A stretch of DNA of 64,000 nt from Trema orientale (lineage: Eukaryota; Streptophyta; Magnoliopsida; Rosales; Cannabaceae): positions 626,663-690,662 of the forward strand of contig JXTC01000136.1 of assembly GCA_002914845.1 (NCBI GenBank), read 5' to 3'. Below, one piece after another: positions 22,244 through 33,696 of the stretch; position 1 is the first letter of the stretch; every line of letters begins with the position of its first letter. The notes beneath the pieces were generated by a model. It searched no databases. It saw only the letters and a list, made by a program, of their open reading frames with translations, and was not told where the DNA came from. Both the position numbers and the translations under genes were made by a program.

Positions 22244-23083
22244 GTTGTTTTTATTATGTCTTTCACTCATCTAGCTAATTCAGTGCAGAAATGCATGCTT
22301 ATATTATTAGACCATTATCAATTTTGACCCATTTTAAGGTGTGATGAAATATAGGACAAAGTTGAACTCATATACAAAATAGACCTTTTCTTAATGAAAA
22401 AAAATAATTAAGAAATTCGAAACTACCCTCACAACGTCAACATTTCGTAAAAAATAGACTACAGCTAGAAATTTTAGATTACAGTTAAAAAACTCAAATC
22501 TGAGTTTTAAAAATTAATGATGTTAAAAAGGGGAAATAAATTTGATGACGATAACTCATTTTTCTCAGTCTCCAAACACGATGAAGTTTCACAACGAGGC
22601 TTGTGATGTAGCTTTGGATTGGCCGTAGTTCAGAAATAAGAAGACTTGCATATTTTAATTGGGACATTTAGATAAACTTAGATAAATGACATAAAATAAG
22701 GTTTACTTTTGATAAATTTTGTGACAGACCTTTTTGTCATTATAGACTATTAGTACACCCCAGATGTAAAAACCCCTAAACTATTACTTAATTATAACAG
22801 TGGCATGCATGTGTATGGTTTATGACACATGCTAAGTATTGAGGTAACATACAACGAGGAAAAATAAAAAAATAATAATAATAATAACATATAGGAGATT
22901 ATCAATTTTGATCATCTTTTAATACATGTGATGAAAAGAGGGAGAATTTATAAATCATTTACAAATGAGGACTTTTATTGTTATATCATTTAATAAATAT
23001 TTCGAAGTTTCAAAATTATCTTTGATTCCACTCTAGTCGAAAATTTTAGACCAAGTCGAAAAAGTTAAAAATGACGGAGGTGG
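22244..23083. other. Intergenic, nothing firmly recognised
   Basis: The motif ATTATCAATTTTGA(C/T)C with GTGATGAAA appears at about 22314 and 22897 and again near 39005, so a decayed repeat is likely. An AATAATAAT microsatellite lies at 22870. No gene. Confidence 0.4.
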
Positions 23084-23619
23084 TGTTAGGGAATAACCTC
23101 CCCAATAAATACACAATAGTGGAAGCGATAAAATAAATACGAAAAATAATGCCGAAATAAAATAAACAAAACACAAACAAATTAGCGTGGTTCACTAATT
23201 TGGCTACGTCCACGGAACTGCTGCAGATTTTTACTGTTGGGAGAAAAAGTACCTTTACAAGTGTTTACACTCAACACTCATAACTCACACCCAGACCTCA
23301 AATACACCCAAGTATTTTTCTCTTACTCTCAAAGAATAAAAAACACAATTTTACTCTCACTAAACACTTGGTGTTTCTCACTTTTCTGGGATGATGAATA
23401 ATGAGAGATGAGGACCCTATTTATAGTGTAAGACTTCTCCAACCTCTACACATTTTTCCCTCAAAGTTTCCTAATATATCACACTTCTTACACACGGTTT
23501 GTACACGTTTTTTTTCCTTCTTTTTTTCTTTTCTTACACGGAGCAAAACCGTGTTTTGCTTACACGGTTAAAACATGGAAAGCATTAATGCTTTCCTTAA
23601 AAAATTCCACCGCTTGACA
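23084..23619 (-). repeat. 3' LTR of the copia element
   Basis: On the minus strand it begins TGTCAAGCGGTGG and ends CCCTAACA, with a TATAAATAG box near 23430. Full-length reference for the two partial copies at 26850 and 27155. Confidence 0.85.
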
Positions 23620-26600
23620 ATCTCCCACTTGAAGACTAATTTCAATTATGTCTTCACACTCGATCAATGTAGCAGCTCATCTCCTCATTGTTACTCTTGC
23701 AAGCCAACTGAAGTCGAACACAGGTTCAGTTTGTCAATGGTCACCGTCTTCGTTAACATATCAGCAGGATTCTGACTACCATGAATCTTCTCAAGAGCTA
23801 TAGCTCCATTTTCTAAAGCTGAGCGTATGAAATGGTACCGAACCTGTATATGCTTTGTCCGAGCATGATAAACAGGATTCTTTGCCAAATGAATAGCACT
23901 TTGACTGTCACAATGCAAAGTGCTCTTTCTATAATTCTGACCCAGTTCCTCTAGGAAACTCTGCAACTATATCAACTCTTTACTTGCTTCTGTCACAGCA
24001 ACATACTCTGCTTCAGTAGTGGATAAAGCGACAATCTTTTGTAGCTTTGAGACCCAGCTAACCGTTGTACCACCTAATGTGAATACATATCCAGTAGTAC
24101 ACTTTCTGCCGTCTACATCACCAGCCATATCAGCATTCACATAGTCTTGTAAACCCAAATTTGATTTTCTGAAGCACAGGACCATGTTACTGGTACCTCT
24201 CAAGTACCTGAGAATCCACTTCACCGCTTCCCAGTGTTGTTTTCCCAGATTGCTCATGTATCGGCTCACAACTCCTACTGCATGTACTATATCTGGTCTT
24301 GTACATACCATGGTATACATAAAACTACCAATAGCAGAAGAATAAGGTACCTTGGCCATGTGAGTTCGCTCCTATTCTGTTGAGGGTGACTGCTCCTTGG
24401 TTAGTTTGAAGTGACTAGCCAAAGGAGTACTTACAGGCTTTGCATTATCCATGTTAAATCTGCTAAGCACTTTCTTCACATACTCCTCCTGAGATAGCTT
24501 CAAATTCTCGTTCACCTTGTTTCTAGAAATCCGCATCCTAAGGATTTGCTTTGCAGCTCCCAAATCCTTCATAGAAAACTCTATTGACATTTCTTTCTTG
24601 AGCTTATCAATTTCCTCCATATTAGCTCCAGCAATCAACATATCATCTACATATAGAAGTAGAATAATATAAGAATTGTCAAACCTCTTCACATAACAGC
24701 AGTGATCTGCCTGGCACCGCAAGTAACCATTGTTACTCATAAATGCATCGAACTTCTTGTGCCACTGTCTTGGAGCCTGTTTCAGGCCATACAGGCTCTT
24801 CTGAAGTTTGCACACCATTCTCTCTTTCCCTTGTACTGCAAAACCTTGTGGCTACTTTATGTAAATTTTTTCCTCCAGGTCACCATGAAGAAACACCGTC
24901 TTGACATCTAATTGCTCTATATGCAAGTCTTCTTTAGCCACTAACCTAAGTACCGTTCTGTTAGTGGTCAATTTAACCACAAGAAAGATTTACCTTTTTA
25001 CCGCTCTAGACCTCTTCTGGTATTCTGCAATCCAATGGTACTGACGGCCCTCTGTTGATAAGATATGCAGCGGTGTTAACTGCATCGGCCCAGAATGTCT
25101 TTGGCAATTCTGCATGCAATCTCACGCTCCTTGCACGTTCATTCAGGGTTCTGTTCGTTCTTTCAGCAACACCATTCTGTTGAGGTTTCCCTGGAACGGT
25201 TTTCTCGAACTTGATCCCATTAACGGCATAATATTTCTTGAAATTATCATCATTATATTCTCCCCCATTGTCAGACCGCAAGCATTTCACTTTCAGATTA
25301 GTTTCGTTCTCAACCATGGCTTTCCACTTCTTAAAGGTATCGTAAACATCAGATTTATTTTTTCAAGAAATAAACCCATAGCTTTCTACGCGAATCGTCA
25401 ATGAATGTCACATAATATCTTAAGCCTCCAAAGGATGTCACAGGAGATGGCCCTTACACGTCTGTATGAACCAGCTCTAATTTTGCTGCTTTCGGTTCTC
25501 TTCCACCTTTCGAAAAGCTCATCCTTTTCTGCTTGCCAAAGATACAGCTTTCTCACAGGCTGTGCTCAACTGACTTCAGCTCTGGTAGCTTTCCTTTTGA
25601 TATCATTATCCTCATTCCCTTCTCGCTCATATGCCCAAGTCTACAATGCCATAGACTTAAATTAACTTCAGCATTGACGGCCGCAAAAGTATCTCTACAA
25701 CTGAAAGTTATGTAGAGAGTTCCAGTTTTGTTTCCTTGAGCAACAACCATGGCTCCTTTGCTAACCTTTCACGAGCCACCAGTAAAGGTCACATTGTGTC
25801 CTTCCTCATCAAGCTGTCCCACCAATATAAGGTTCCGCATCAATCTAGGTACATGCCTTACTTTCTGGATTTTCCCTACCGATCCGTTTGACATCTTCAG
25901 ACGGATATCACCCATACCAAAAATATCTAAAGGTTCTCCATCGGCTAGATAAATGACCGAAGAGTCAATTGGATTACCTACAGATAATAGTAAAGCATCT
26001 TGTACCTCATCAGTCATGGTATTCGTATCGTTTCTACTATTGTCTCTCCTTGGTGCTCTGCAATTCTTTTTTATGTGGCCAATCTTGCCACAATTCCAGT
26101 ATTCTGGTCTTTTTTCGGATCTGGACTTGTCTCTGCCATTCCTTGACTTAGATTTACCACGATCCCAGTTAGAATTCTTCTAGCTGCTTCTGCCCCTGTT
26201 CTCGAGATTTAGGGCAGAACTCGATGATGCGCCTTCACCCAAATCAATTCTTCGAACTTCTTCTGCCAAAATTTGGTCTCTAACATCATTGAATTGCAGC
26301 TTTCCTTTGCCAACGGAATTGCTAACCGCAGCCTTCATTGGTTACCAGCTGGTTAGTAGAGACGCTAGAAGAATTAGATTAAGGACTTTATCGTCGAAAT
26401 TAATTTTGACGGACGTTGGCTGAGAAATGATCTTGTTGAACTCATTGATATGAGTTGCAACTGAAGCACCTTCTCTCATCTTTAAGTAAAACAACCTCTT
26501 CATCAAATGTACTTTGTTATTTGCCGATGGCTTCTTATGCATGTCTGACAGGATGCTCATCATCTCTGCTGTGGTTTTTGCCTCTGCCACATTATGAGCA

Positions 26601-26849
26601 ATATTCTTTGTTAGCATTAATCGTATTACGCCTAACACCTGTCGATCAAAGAGTTCCCAGTCGTCATTTTCCATCTTCTCAGGTTTCTTCCCTGATAGAG
26701 GCTGATGCAACCTTAGACTGTGCAGATAATTATTGATCTGCAATCTCCAGTACAAGAAGTCTGTACCGTCGAACATGTCAATTCCGAGTCTTGATCCTTC
26801 ACCTCCGGCCATCGCTCCCACTAAATCGAACCTTAGCTCTGGTACTAGT

Positions 26850-26976
26850 TGTTAGGGAATAACCTCCCCAATAAATACACAATAGTAGAAGCGATAAAAT
26901 AAATACGAAAAATAATACAGAAATAAAATAAACAAGACACACACAAATTAGCGTGGTTCACCAATTTGGCTACGTC
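26850..26976 (-). repeat. Partial LTR 1 at the 5' end of the copia element
   Basis: Matches the first ~127 bp (plus-strand order) of 23084-23619, beside a primer-binding site (TAGTACCAGAGC, complement at 26836-26848). It stops abruptly and joins repeated gag-leader sequence. Confidence 0.75.
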
Positions 26977-26984
26977 ACCAATTC

Positions 26985-27154
26985 GGGTTTCTTCCCTGAT
27001 AGAGGCTGATGCAACTTTTTACTATGCAGATAATCATTGATCTGCAATCTCCAGTACGAGATGTCTGTACTGTCGAACTTTGTCAATTCCGGGTCCTGAT
27101 CCTTCACCTCCTGTTATCGCTCCCACTAAATCGAACCTTAGCTCTGGTACCAGT
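26985..27154 (-). repeat. Second copy of the gag start and leader
   Basis: Repeats about 26685-26849, from the gag start through the primer-binding site, with a number of differences. It lies between the two partial LTRs. Confidence 0.75.
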
Positions 27155-27467
27155 TGTTAGGGAATAACCTCCCCAATAAATACACAATAGTGGAAGTGAT
27201 AAAATAAATACGAAAAATAATGTCGAAATAAAATAAACAAGACACACACAAATTAGCATAGTTAACCAATTTGGCTACGTCCACGGAGCTGCTGCTGATT
27301 TTCACTATTGGGAGAAAAAGAACCTTTACAGGTGTTTACACTCAACACTCACAACTCACACCCAGACCCCAAATACACCTAAGAGAAAAATTATATTTTT
27401 CTCTCTCTCAAAGAATAAAAAACTCACAACTTTACTCTCACTAAACACTTGGTGTTTCTCACCTTTT
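27155..27467 (-). repeat. Partial LTR 2
   Basis: Matches about 23084-23390 of the full LTR. The promoter-bearing part is absent, and the match ends where a MITE-like sequence begins at about 27471. Confidence 0.7.
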
Positions 27468-27470
27468 TGA

Positions 27471-27646
27471 CGAGTGATAACAAATTTTGTACTGAAAATT
27501 TATACAAGACAATATGGCATGCACTTCAATTATTTTTTATTTTAAAATGGTATTATATTATTTAAAATTATACGACTAAAAATGATATCGCATTATTATA
27601 TAAATTTTTAGCACAAAATTTTAATGTGCATATCATTACTGGATTG
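27471..27646. mobile_element. MITE-like insertion against the truncated LTR
   Basis: The left end AGTGATAACAAATTTTGTACTGAAAATTTATA region and the right end (TATAAATTTTTAGCACAAAATTTTAATGTGC) are imperfect inverted repeats. M1-like internal wording (TATCGCATTATTATATAAATTT). Confidence 0.45.
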
Positions 27647-28453
27647 TGACAACTCTATCAATATTAATCATGTCAGGTGTCAGGTGTGGTCTCTTGTTTA
27701 CTGATGGCACAAAAGCTCGTACGTGTTAAGCATGCCCTTATTGTCTGTAGTCAATACTCGAGAATATGGAATTGCCCGGTTAGCCAATATCGTTGCATAT
27801 TGGTTCGGGCTCGGATATGAAAATGAGCCTTAGTCCTCATAGGGAAATATTATCTAGGTAGTGTGGAGCTAATGAAAAGATAGTTTAGACTCGTATCCGA
27901 CCATTTTAGCCTCCGTGTTACCGTGCCAGTTCTAGCAGGTGCCATCGTTTGGTTGCGTCGAATTTCTTTGGTATATATAGCTTGGAAGAAGGCTGATGTG
28001 CTTTCACCCCCTAACATAAGGAAAATGTGAAATACCATTAGTCATAAATATCGTTAGTTTTAACTATTTAGAAGTAAAATATTAATTAAATGGATTAATT
28101 TTATTTATTATCTCATAATTATGACCTCTTTAGACTTTTGTTTTACAAATTTTTCATGTTCGTTTTTTCTTCTTATATAATTCATCTATTACGGAATTGG
28201 TCATTTCGTCAAATTTTGTGTATAACTAGACAATATTGAAATAGCAACCACCTCATAATTCTTTCCCTTATTAATTGATTTAAAAAGTAAAATTAATTTA
28301 GGGAAAAAAACCTTAAATTAATATCTTTTACATTCTCCTCCCTTTCACCCCAAACCATGTACTTGATCATGAATCAATATTTTTTACAATTCAGTACCTA
28401 GATTTCTAGATTTGTCATCGTGTATGTTTTAGGAAAAAATTAGATTTCTGGAT
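27647..28453. other. Intergenic, nothing recognised
   Basis: A stretch of more even composition (27660-28030) has no supported coding frame. The remainder is AT-rich. Confidence 0.4.
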
Positions 28454-28840
28454 TTTTCATCACTTTACTCCTTCGTCATGTATTTCAGAATCCAATTTCA
28501 CTAATTGGGCATTTAATTTCTCTAAATTTCAGTTATTGATTTCGGTTTGGTGCCAATGGCTAGTTGTAAGCAACATAAGATCTATTGTTATAATCCTACC
28601 GGAAATTTTCAATTTGGGTTGTTTTCTTGTTCTGGGTTGAACTATTTTCATCACGTTACTCCTTCATCATGTATTTCAGAACCCAATTTCACTAATTGGG
28701 CATTTAATTTCTCTAAATTTCAGTTTTTGATTTCGGATTGGTGCCAATGGCTGTGTAAGTAACATAAGACCTATTATTATAATCCTACCGAGAATATTCA
28801 ATTTGGGTTATTTTCTACCGGTTCTAGGTTGAACTATTTT
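28454..28840. repeat. Tandem duplication, two ~191-bp units
   Basis: Unit 1 is 28454-28644 and unit 2 28645 to about 28838. Each holds TTTTCATCAC-TTACTCCTTC, CCAATTTCACTAATTGGGCA (with a small hairpin AATT...AATT), ATTTCGG-TTGGTGCCAATGG and GGTTGAACTAT. Differences are few, so the duplication is fairly young. The short frame through unit 1 has no known domain. Confidence 0.85.
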
Positions 28841-29181
28841 CTCGCTTGGTTTTACTTTTTTTGTGGCCTAGAATGTATAGATTAAATAAGTTGATTTTAC
28901 TAAAAAATCTCATATTATAATAATATAACCAATTATTTTTGGAGTACACACATTAAGTAGTGAAACATAAGACTGTAAAAGAAAATAAAAATGAGAATAC
29001 TGCTAAAACTATTGTTTATTTGTTGTACTAGCTGATGAGAAGAAAATAACATATCAAGTACCTGGAAATCGAAAAGAATTAAGCCGGAGACAAAATAGAG
29101 AATACATAAAACGTTAAGGACCAACAATGCTATTTAGCCAAGTTTATAAATAATAGTTGAAGAATGCTAGTTGCACTTTCT

Positions 29182-29213
<32 letters not shown>

Positions 29214-30334
29214 TTTTTGCACTCTTCCACTTATTGCTTGATACATGAATTTCATTATGATTTGTTATATTTTTAAGATATTAAACTAGATAATAAAATT
29301 TATGTATCAGACAACGAGATTAAAAAGTGCTAAAAAAATATAAAAAAGAGTTAAAAAAAAAAAAGTATTTAGCACTCTTCGTATTAATTTTAAGGACAAA
29401 TTGTATCTTTGCCCCCCGAACTATTGCCTATGCAGAGTTTTGCTCCCTAATTTTTTTTTTTTTTTGGCAAAAATACTCTCCAAACTATTAGGTTATAAAA
29501 AAAATGTTCATTCTGTTATCTTCCGTGACTGAATGGTGATATGATTTCCTATTTAGGATATTGAAAAGAGTTTTGTAACAAATTCTTTGTAAATATAAGA
29601 CACTAGAGTGGATAGAAGGTAACAACAGTGACTAATTTTTAGCTTTAATGAAAGTTGGAAGCTAGTCTTTTGAAGAAGAAAAATACAGTGTAAGAGAAAA
29701 AATAGAAAAATTTGGCGTATAATCTAAAGATATATGATGATAAAAGTTTAAATTAATATTATTTTGAGGTGATACGGCATAATTTCGTCTGAGTTATGGA
29801 CGAAAAATAACAGAAGAGAAATTTTTTACATAATGGAATAATTCGGGGAGAATTTAAAAAAAAAAAATTTAAGAGGATCGTTAATGAAATAAATATACAA
29901 TTTGACTAGTTTTAAAGTTTTAAACCGAACGAAGATAAGACCAACGCGACAGTACCTGTTTTTAAAAAAAAAAAAAAAGGGACAAACTTGGAACGTATTT
30001 TAAGGAAGAAAAAGAAAAAGCATATCATGGATGAGCCGAAACCATCCACGTCAACTGGTACAACCACTGCATATTCTACCACCCAAATGCAATCTCCAAC
30101 TCATCGGAGACAAAAACAAAATAAATGGATAACTTAACCCAAAATATCAAATCACAAAATAGGGAATAGAAAGAAAGAAAGGGACATAAGGACTTGGTAA
30201 GCGACAATGTCTACAAGTTAAATCCATGGAAAACGACTTGGGTTCTTGACGAGGTCTGCTCTTTCACTCACAAGATCAAACTTGTTACCTAATATTACAC
30301 GTGCTTCCCAATTTGCATATCCAACTATATAATA
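28841..30334. other. Intergenic with long poly-T and a decayed MITE
   Basis: The poly-T at 29181-29218 is flanked by TTGCACTTTC and TTGCACTCTT, a possible retro-insertion scar. The 29397-29560 text (GCCCCCCGAACTATTG, CTCCAAACTATTAGG) is typical of a widespread plant MITE wording also seen at 46185, 53870 and 56930. Around 30232-30320 the minus strand reads a short GNKFDL-containing frame (see findings). No gene supported. Confidence 0.4.
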
Positions 30335-30655
30335 AAAAGTAATATCAGAGACACAAAAGAAATTACACAAAAAATTTACATTTATAATATAGATATATAT
30401 TATTTTTTAATCACATAATCTTGAAAAATAATTAAATTACACAAAAAATTTACATTTTAGCTATCCCCTTTATTTTTTAATCACATAATCTTAAAAAATA
30501 TAAAATTATTTGGTCTTATTTTGGGATAAAATACGGATGTTACATTGTTAGTGTTATAAAATTATTTGGTCTTATTTTGGGATAAAATACGGATATTACA
30601 TTGTTAGTGTAAATTTTTAGTGTAATTTTTTAGTATCTCTATAATTGTTTTATAT
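30335..30655. mobile_element. M1-like MITE enlarged by internal tandem duplications
   Basis: Ends ATCAGAGACACAAAAGAAAT and ATTTTTTAGTATCTCTATAAT are imperfect inverted repeats. Inside, a ~70-bp unit (AATTACACAAAAAATTTACAT ... TTTTTTAATCACATAATCTT) occurs twice (about 30362-30431 and 30432-30498), and an exact-length 56-bp unit occurs at 30500-30555 and 30556-30611. Confidence 0.65.
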
Positions 30656-30766
30656 TAAAATAGTATCTCAAAAAAGAAAAAGAAAAACTATATATTAAAA
30701 TAGTTTTATTTATTTCTTTCTTAACTTCTTTTTTCTTTTAAAAAGAAAATAAATATAAATAAGGGC

Positions 30767-30915
30767 GCGTCTACAGTAGGGGTGCCCCTATATAGGACTC
30801 TGTCTATTCACCGTTGGATGGGAATCTGTATATATATAGATTCTCTACAGATTCCCGTTATTCCCCACAGATTCCCATCCAACGATAATTAAAACATGAT
30901 CCTACGTAGAGACGC
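30767..30915. mobile_element. Short palindromic MITE (149 bp)
   Basis: Outer ends GCGTCTACAGTAGG and CCTACGTAGAGACGC, inner arms CCGTTGGATGGGAATCTGT and ACAGATTCCCATCCAACG. The whole unit can fold into one long hairpin. No coding capacity. Confidence 0.7.
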
Positions 30916-33003
30916 TCCAACCGTAGCCATCCCCTATAAATACTATAAATATAAGCTTCTGAACTTCATTTAATAAAAATCCCTTCGATTGAGTCAGCGT
31001 ATATTTCCTTATTACAATATTCCAAGAAAACGTACGTGGAACTGGGTCGGTCCAAGAAGAATTTTTCGAATTCAGTGATCACATGTTAATGTATTTGAGA
31101 TTTACTTGGACACTTACTCTAAGGCCATTTCTCCCAATGTAGTTTTTTTCCCCTAGAAATGAAAAAATAATTGTATGGAAAGATGACCCATACGTTTTTT
31201 TTTTTCTTTTAAGAAACATAAAAGAGATTTTTTTTCGTGTCCCACTTTCCTTGCCAAAATGATTGACAAGAGAAAATTAAATAATCAGACATCTTCGATT
31301 GATATGTCAATAGTAATGTTATGTTCATCACAAAACATATTAAAATGTTGAGTGTGAGACAATATATCAACTTTTATTCTAATACATTGTTGTATCTTGT
31401 AACTGTCAATTGTGAATCGGTTCAGCACTGAAAATTAGATCAATTAAGCATTGAAAATCATATTTATTCTTAGAAATAATTATTAAAATGTGATTTTTTA
31501 TAATTTTTTTAATTAAAAATTTTAAATATGATAATTTCCAAATAATAAAGTAAAATTTAATCAAATGCCCAAACTTTATATATGTTAATATTTTTAAAAT
31601 TGTAAGTATTGTAATTATTTAGTAATAAAATAAAAATTAATCAAATGTCAAAAATTTAACATAGCTATATTTGATGCTAAATTGGCTATTAAATAGATCA
31701 GATGCAAAAAAAATTGACACAAAAAATAGCATTATATCACATCATGAACGTTCGACACGTAGATTCGGCACTACATTATAGCAGCTCTCTAATAATTGAA
31801 TGTGAAAAAAGTTAGGGCTGAGAGATTATGGGCACGGGTTAAAGGTAGACCTAACCAAACAGCGCGCAATTGGCACATTATCCAAAGAGACTAGAGATGG
31901 AAGAGTTTTAATCAAAACCAGAACCTTTTGATGGCGATAGACCCACCAAGAGCAGGAAACAGTATTGAGGAGCACGCCACTACAGAATAATCTTAAGCTC
32001 AGTTTAGAGTAACTTTTTATTTCTAGTCCTTGTTTGTTTGTTTCTAAAATTCTAATCTATTAAAAATTTAACCAAAGGACACAAATGAACCAAACCCCTT
32101 GGAACCACCGTCCACTTTGTCTGCCTTTTTCACTTCCTTTATCATCAATTCTAGAGCAAGTAATAAGTTAATAACCATTAATAAAGTCCCTTAAAAATAG
32201 AAATTTTTTTAAAACCAAAAAAAAAAAACACCATATAAAGAACTAAAATCGAAATTTCTCCCAAGTCCCACCCACTCTCTCTCTCTCTCTCTCCAAACAG
32301 ACCCTTAAAACCAAATACCCTAAAGAGATTTTTATTTAAAGGGGGGCCACCAGCATTGGTTGTCGCCCTTGACCATATCCTGTCTATTTAAGAGATTTCC
32401 ACATCATGTATCTATATATAAATAGTCAATAACAAGTGGCACAAACTGGATAAATTAAAAGATCTTGAGTAGATAAGAACGGGGTTTTTATCAGTTCCAC
32501 ATCTACGTCACTATTCCAATCTTCGTTTCAGATAAAAACGAGATATTCTTCTTTAAAGTGAGGTAATGGTAGATATGATGTTGCTTTAAACAGACCTAAA
32601 TAAAACCCCATTTATTAATTCAATCTCAAATTGTTCAATTGCGCTATCAATTAACAAAATTGAATGAGTATTTACCATATTAACCAGTTTTCCCCACTAA
32701 TACCGTGCATTAACTGATATTACATGACTTTTTTAATGACACAAAATTGTGCACTAACAGATAATAGATTATTTATCCCCCTCTTTTTGATATCGGATAG
32801 ATCTAATAATGTCAATTCACAATAAGTCGCATCGGTTAAGTCTTAAAAAAATTAACATTTTAATGAATAGGATTAGTAACAAAGTGTAATTAATGGGATC
32901 ACTGTCTTCTTAAAGATAAACATTGTTAATAGGCACTAAATTTTTTAATTAACAATCCCTAAAAAATCAAATAATAAGCTTGGAACTCGGTCTTCCGGGC
33001 TGC
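30916..33003. other. Intergenic, nothing firmly recognised
   Basis: Mostly AT-rich. 31830-32000 is less AT-rich but without a sustained frame. A CT microsatellite lies at about 32274-32293. An M1-like scrap (AAAAAATTGACACAAAAAATAG) occurs at 31707. Confidence 0.4.
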
Positions 33004-33696
33004 TTAAGCAAACCCCCACATGGTCCCCCCCATCAAATCATGAACAAGATCTATGATACCAAATATACCCCAGGCCAAGATTGCATTGGAATGTATAAGG
33101 GAATCTAGTTTATAAAACACAGAAGCTTCCCATTCCAATCTCAGCTCAAAAGCTTGGAGACAAAACCCAACTTTTTTTATCTTCATGGTTCTTATATGCC
33201 CAGAATGAGCACATGAAGATACAAAAGTATAGATTAGTGAAAATTGAAGGTGAACATCTTGTAACACACGGAAAAAAATATAAACAAACATATTTCGGCA
33301 AGCAAAGAGTTTAACACGGTAGAAAATAAATATAAGAAAGTAATTCACATTAAAAACCATAACCAGATACGACTTACAAACAAAATTATCCGAGAGTGTT
33401 TTGAGATTAAATCCGAAAGGAAAATACATGACAAATTTCCATCAAAGAAACAGCTACCTTAATCCTCAGCAGCCCTGAGAAAATGAAAATCCTTCCTTTG
33501 CTGTACAGAACTTTGCAAATTTTTTTTTTTTGTTCCTTTTTTCCTACTAAATTTCCATCACATATGTACCGCGAAAATTCCCAAAATTAATTAGATATTC
33601 ACAAAAAGTCAGAAGATCAGAGGCCACTGATTTTCAAACACATCAGCCCAAGAAAAATGAAAATCGAATCAAAAGGAAAGCGAGACACGGATCAGC
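33004..33696 (-). other. 3' flank/3' UTR region of the TZF gene
   Basis: Directly downstream of the stop. The 141-codon frame at 33004-33429 has no domain, a composition unlike the gene and no ATG context support, so I read it as 3' UTR or spacer. No clear polyadenylation signal chosen. Confidence 0.4.

Larger units (their letters stand above)
23084..27467 (-). mobile_element. Degraded Ty1/copia element (TNT1-94-like) with compound LTR end
   Basis: A fossil in minus orientation. The 3' LTR is 23084-23619 (536 bp), with a polypurine tract beside it. Going leftward through the coding order from the far end: gag (about 26.82-26.34 kb, GIDMFDGTDFLYWRLQINNY), a zinc knuckle near 26.07 kb, a protease-proximal region (26.0-25.77 kb), the integrase zinc-binding region (WHCRLGHMSEKGM, 25.65 kb), the integrase core (25.3-25.0 kb, SDNGGEY and AERTNRTLNERAR), reverse transcriptase (24.8-24.4 kb, QSLYGLKQ-type and LYVDDML) and RNase H (24.36-23.69 kb). 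The domain order PR-INT-RT-RH defines Ty1/copia. It is broken in several places and has lost sequence between integrase and reverse transcriptase. The 5' end is a partial LTR, a repeated gag leader and a second partial LTR. Confidence 0.9.

Noticed and set aside
24702-26736. Plus-strand ORFs over the copia element
   Set aside because: Antisense shadows of the minus-strand gag-pol region.
33004-33429. 141-codon minus-strand ORF below the TZF gene
   Set aside because: No recognisable domain, hydrophobic and AT-driven composition, and a position directly in the 3' flank of the TZF gene. Treated as UTR or spacer.
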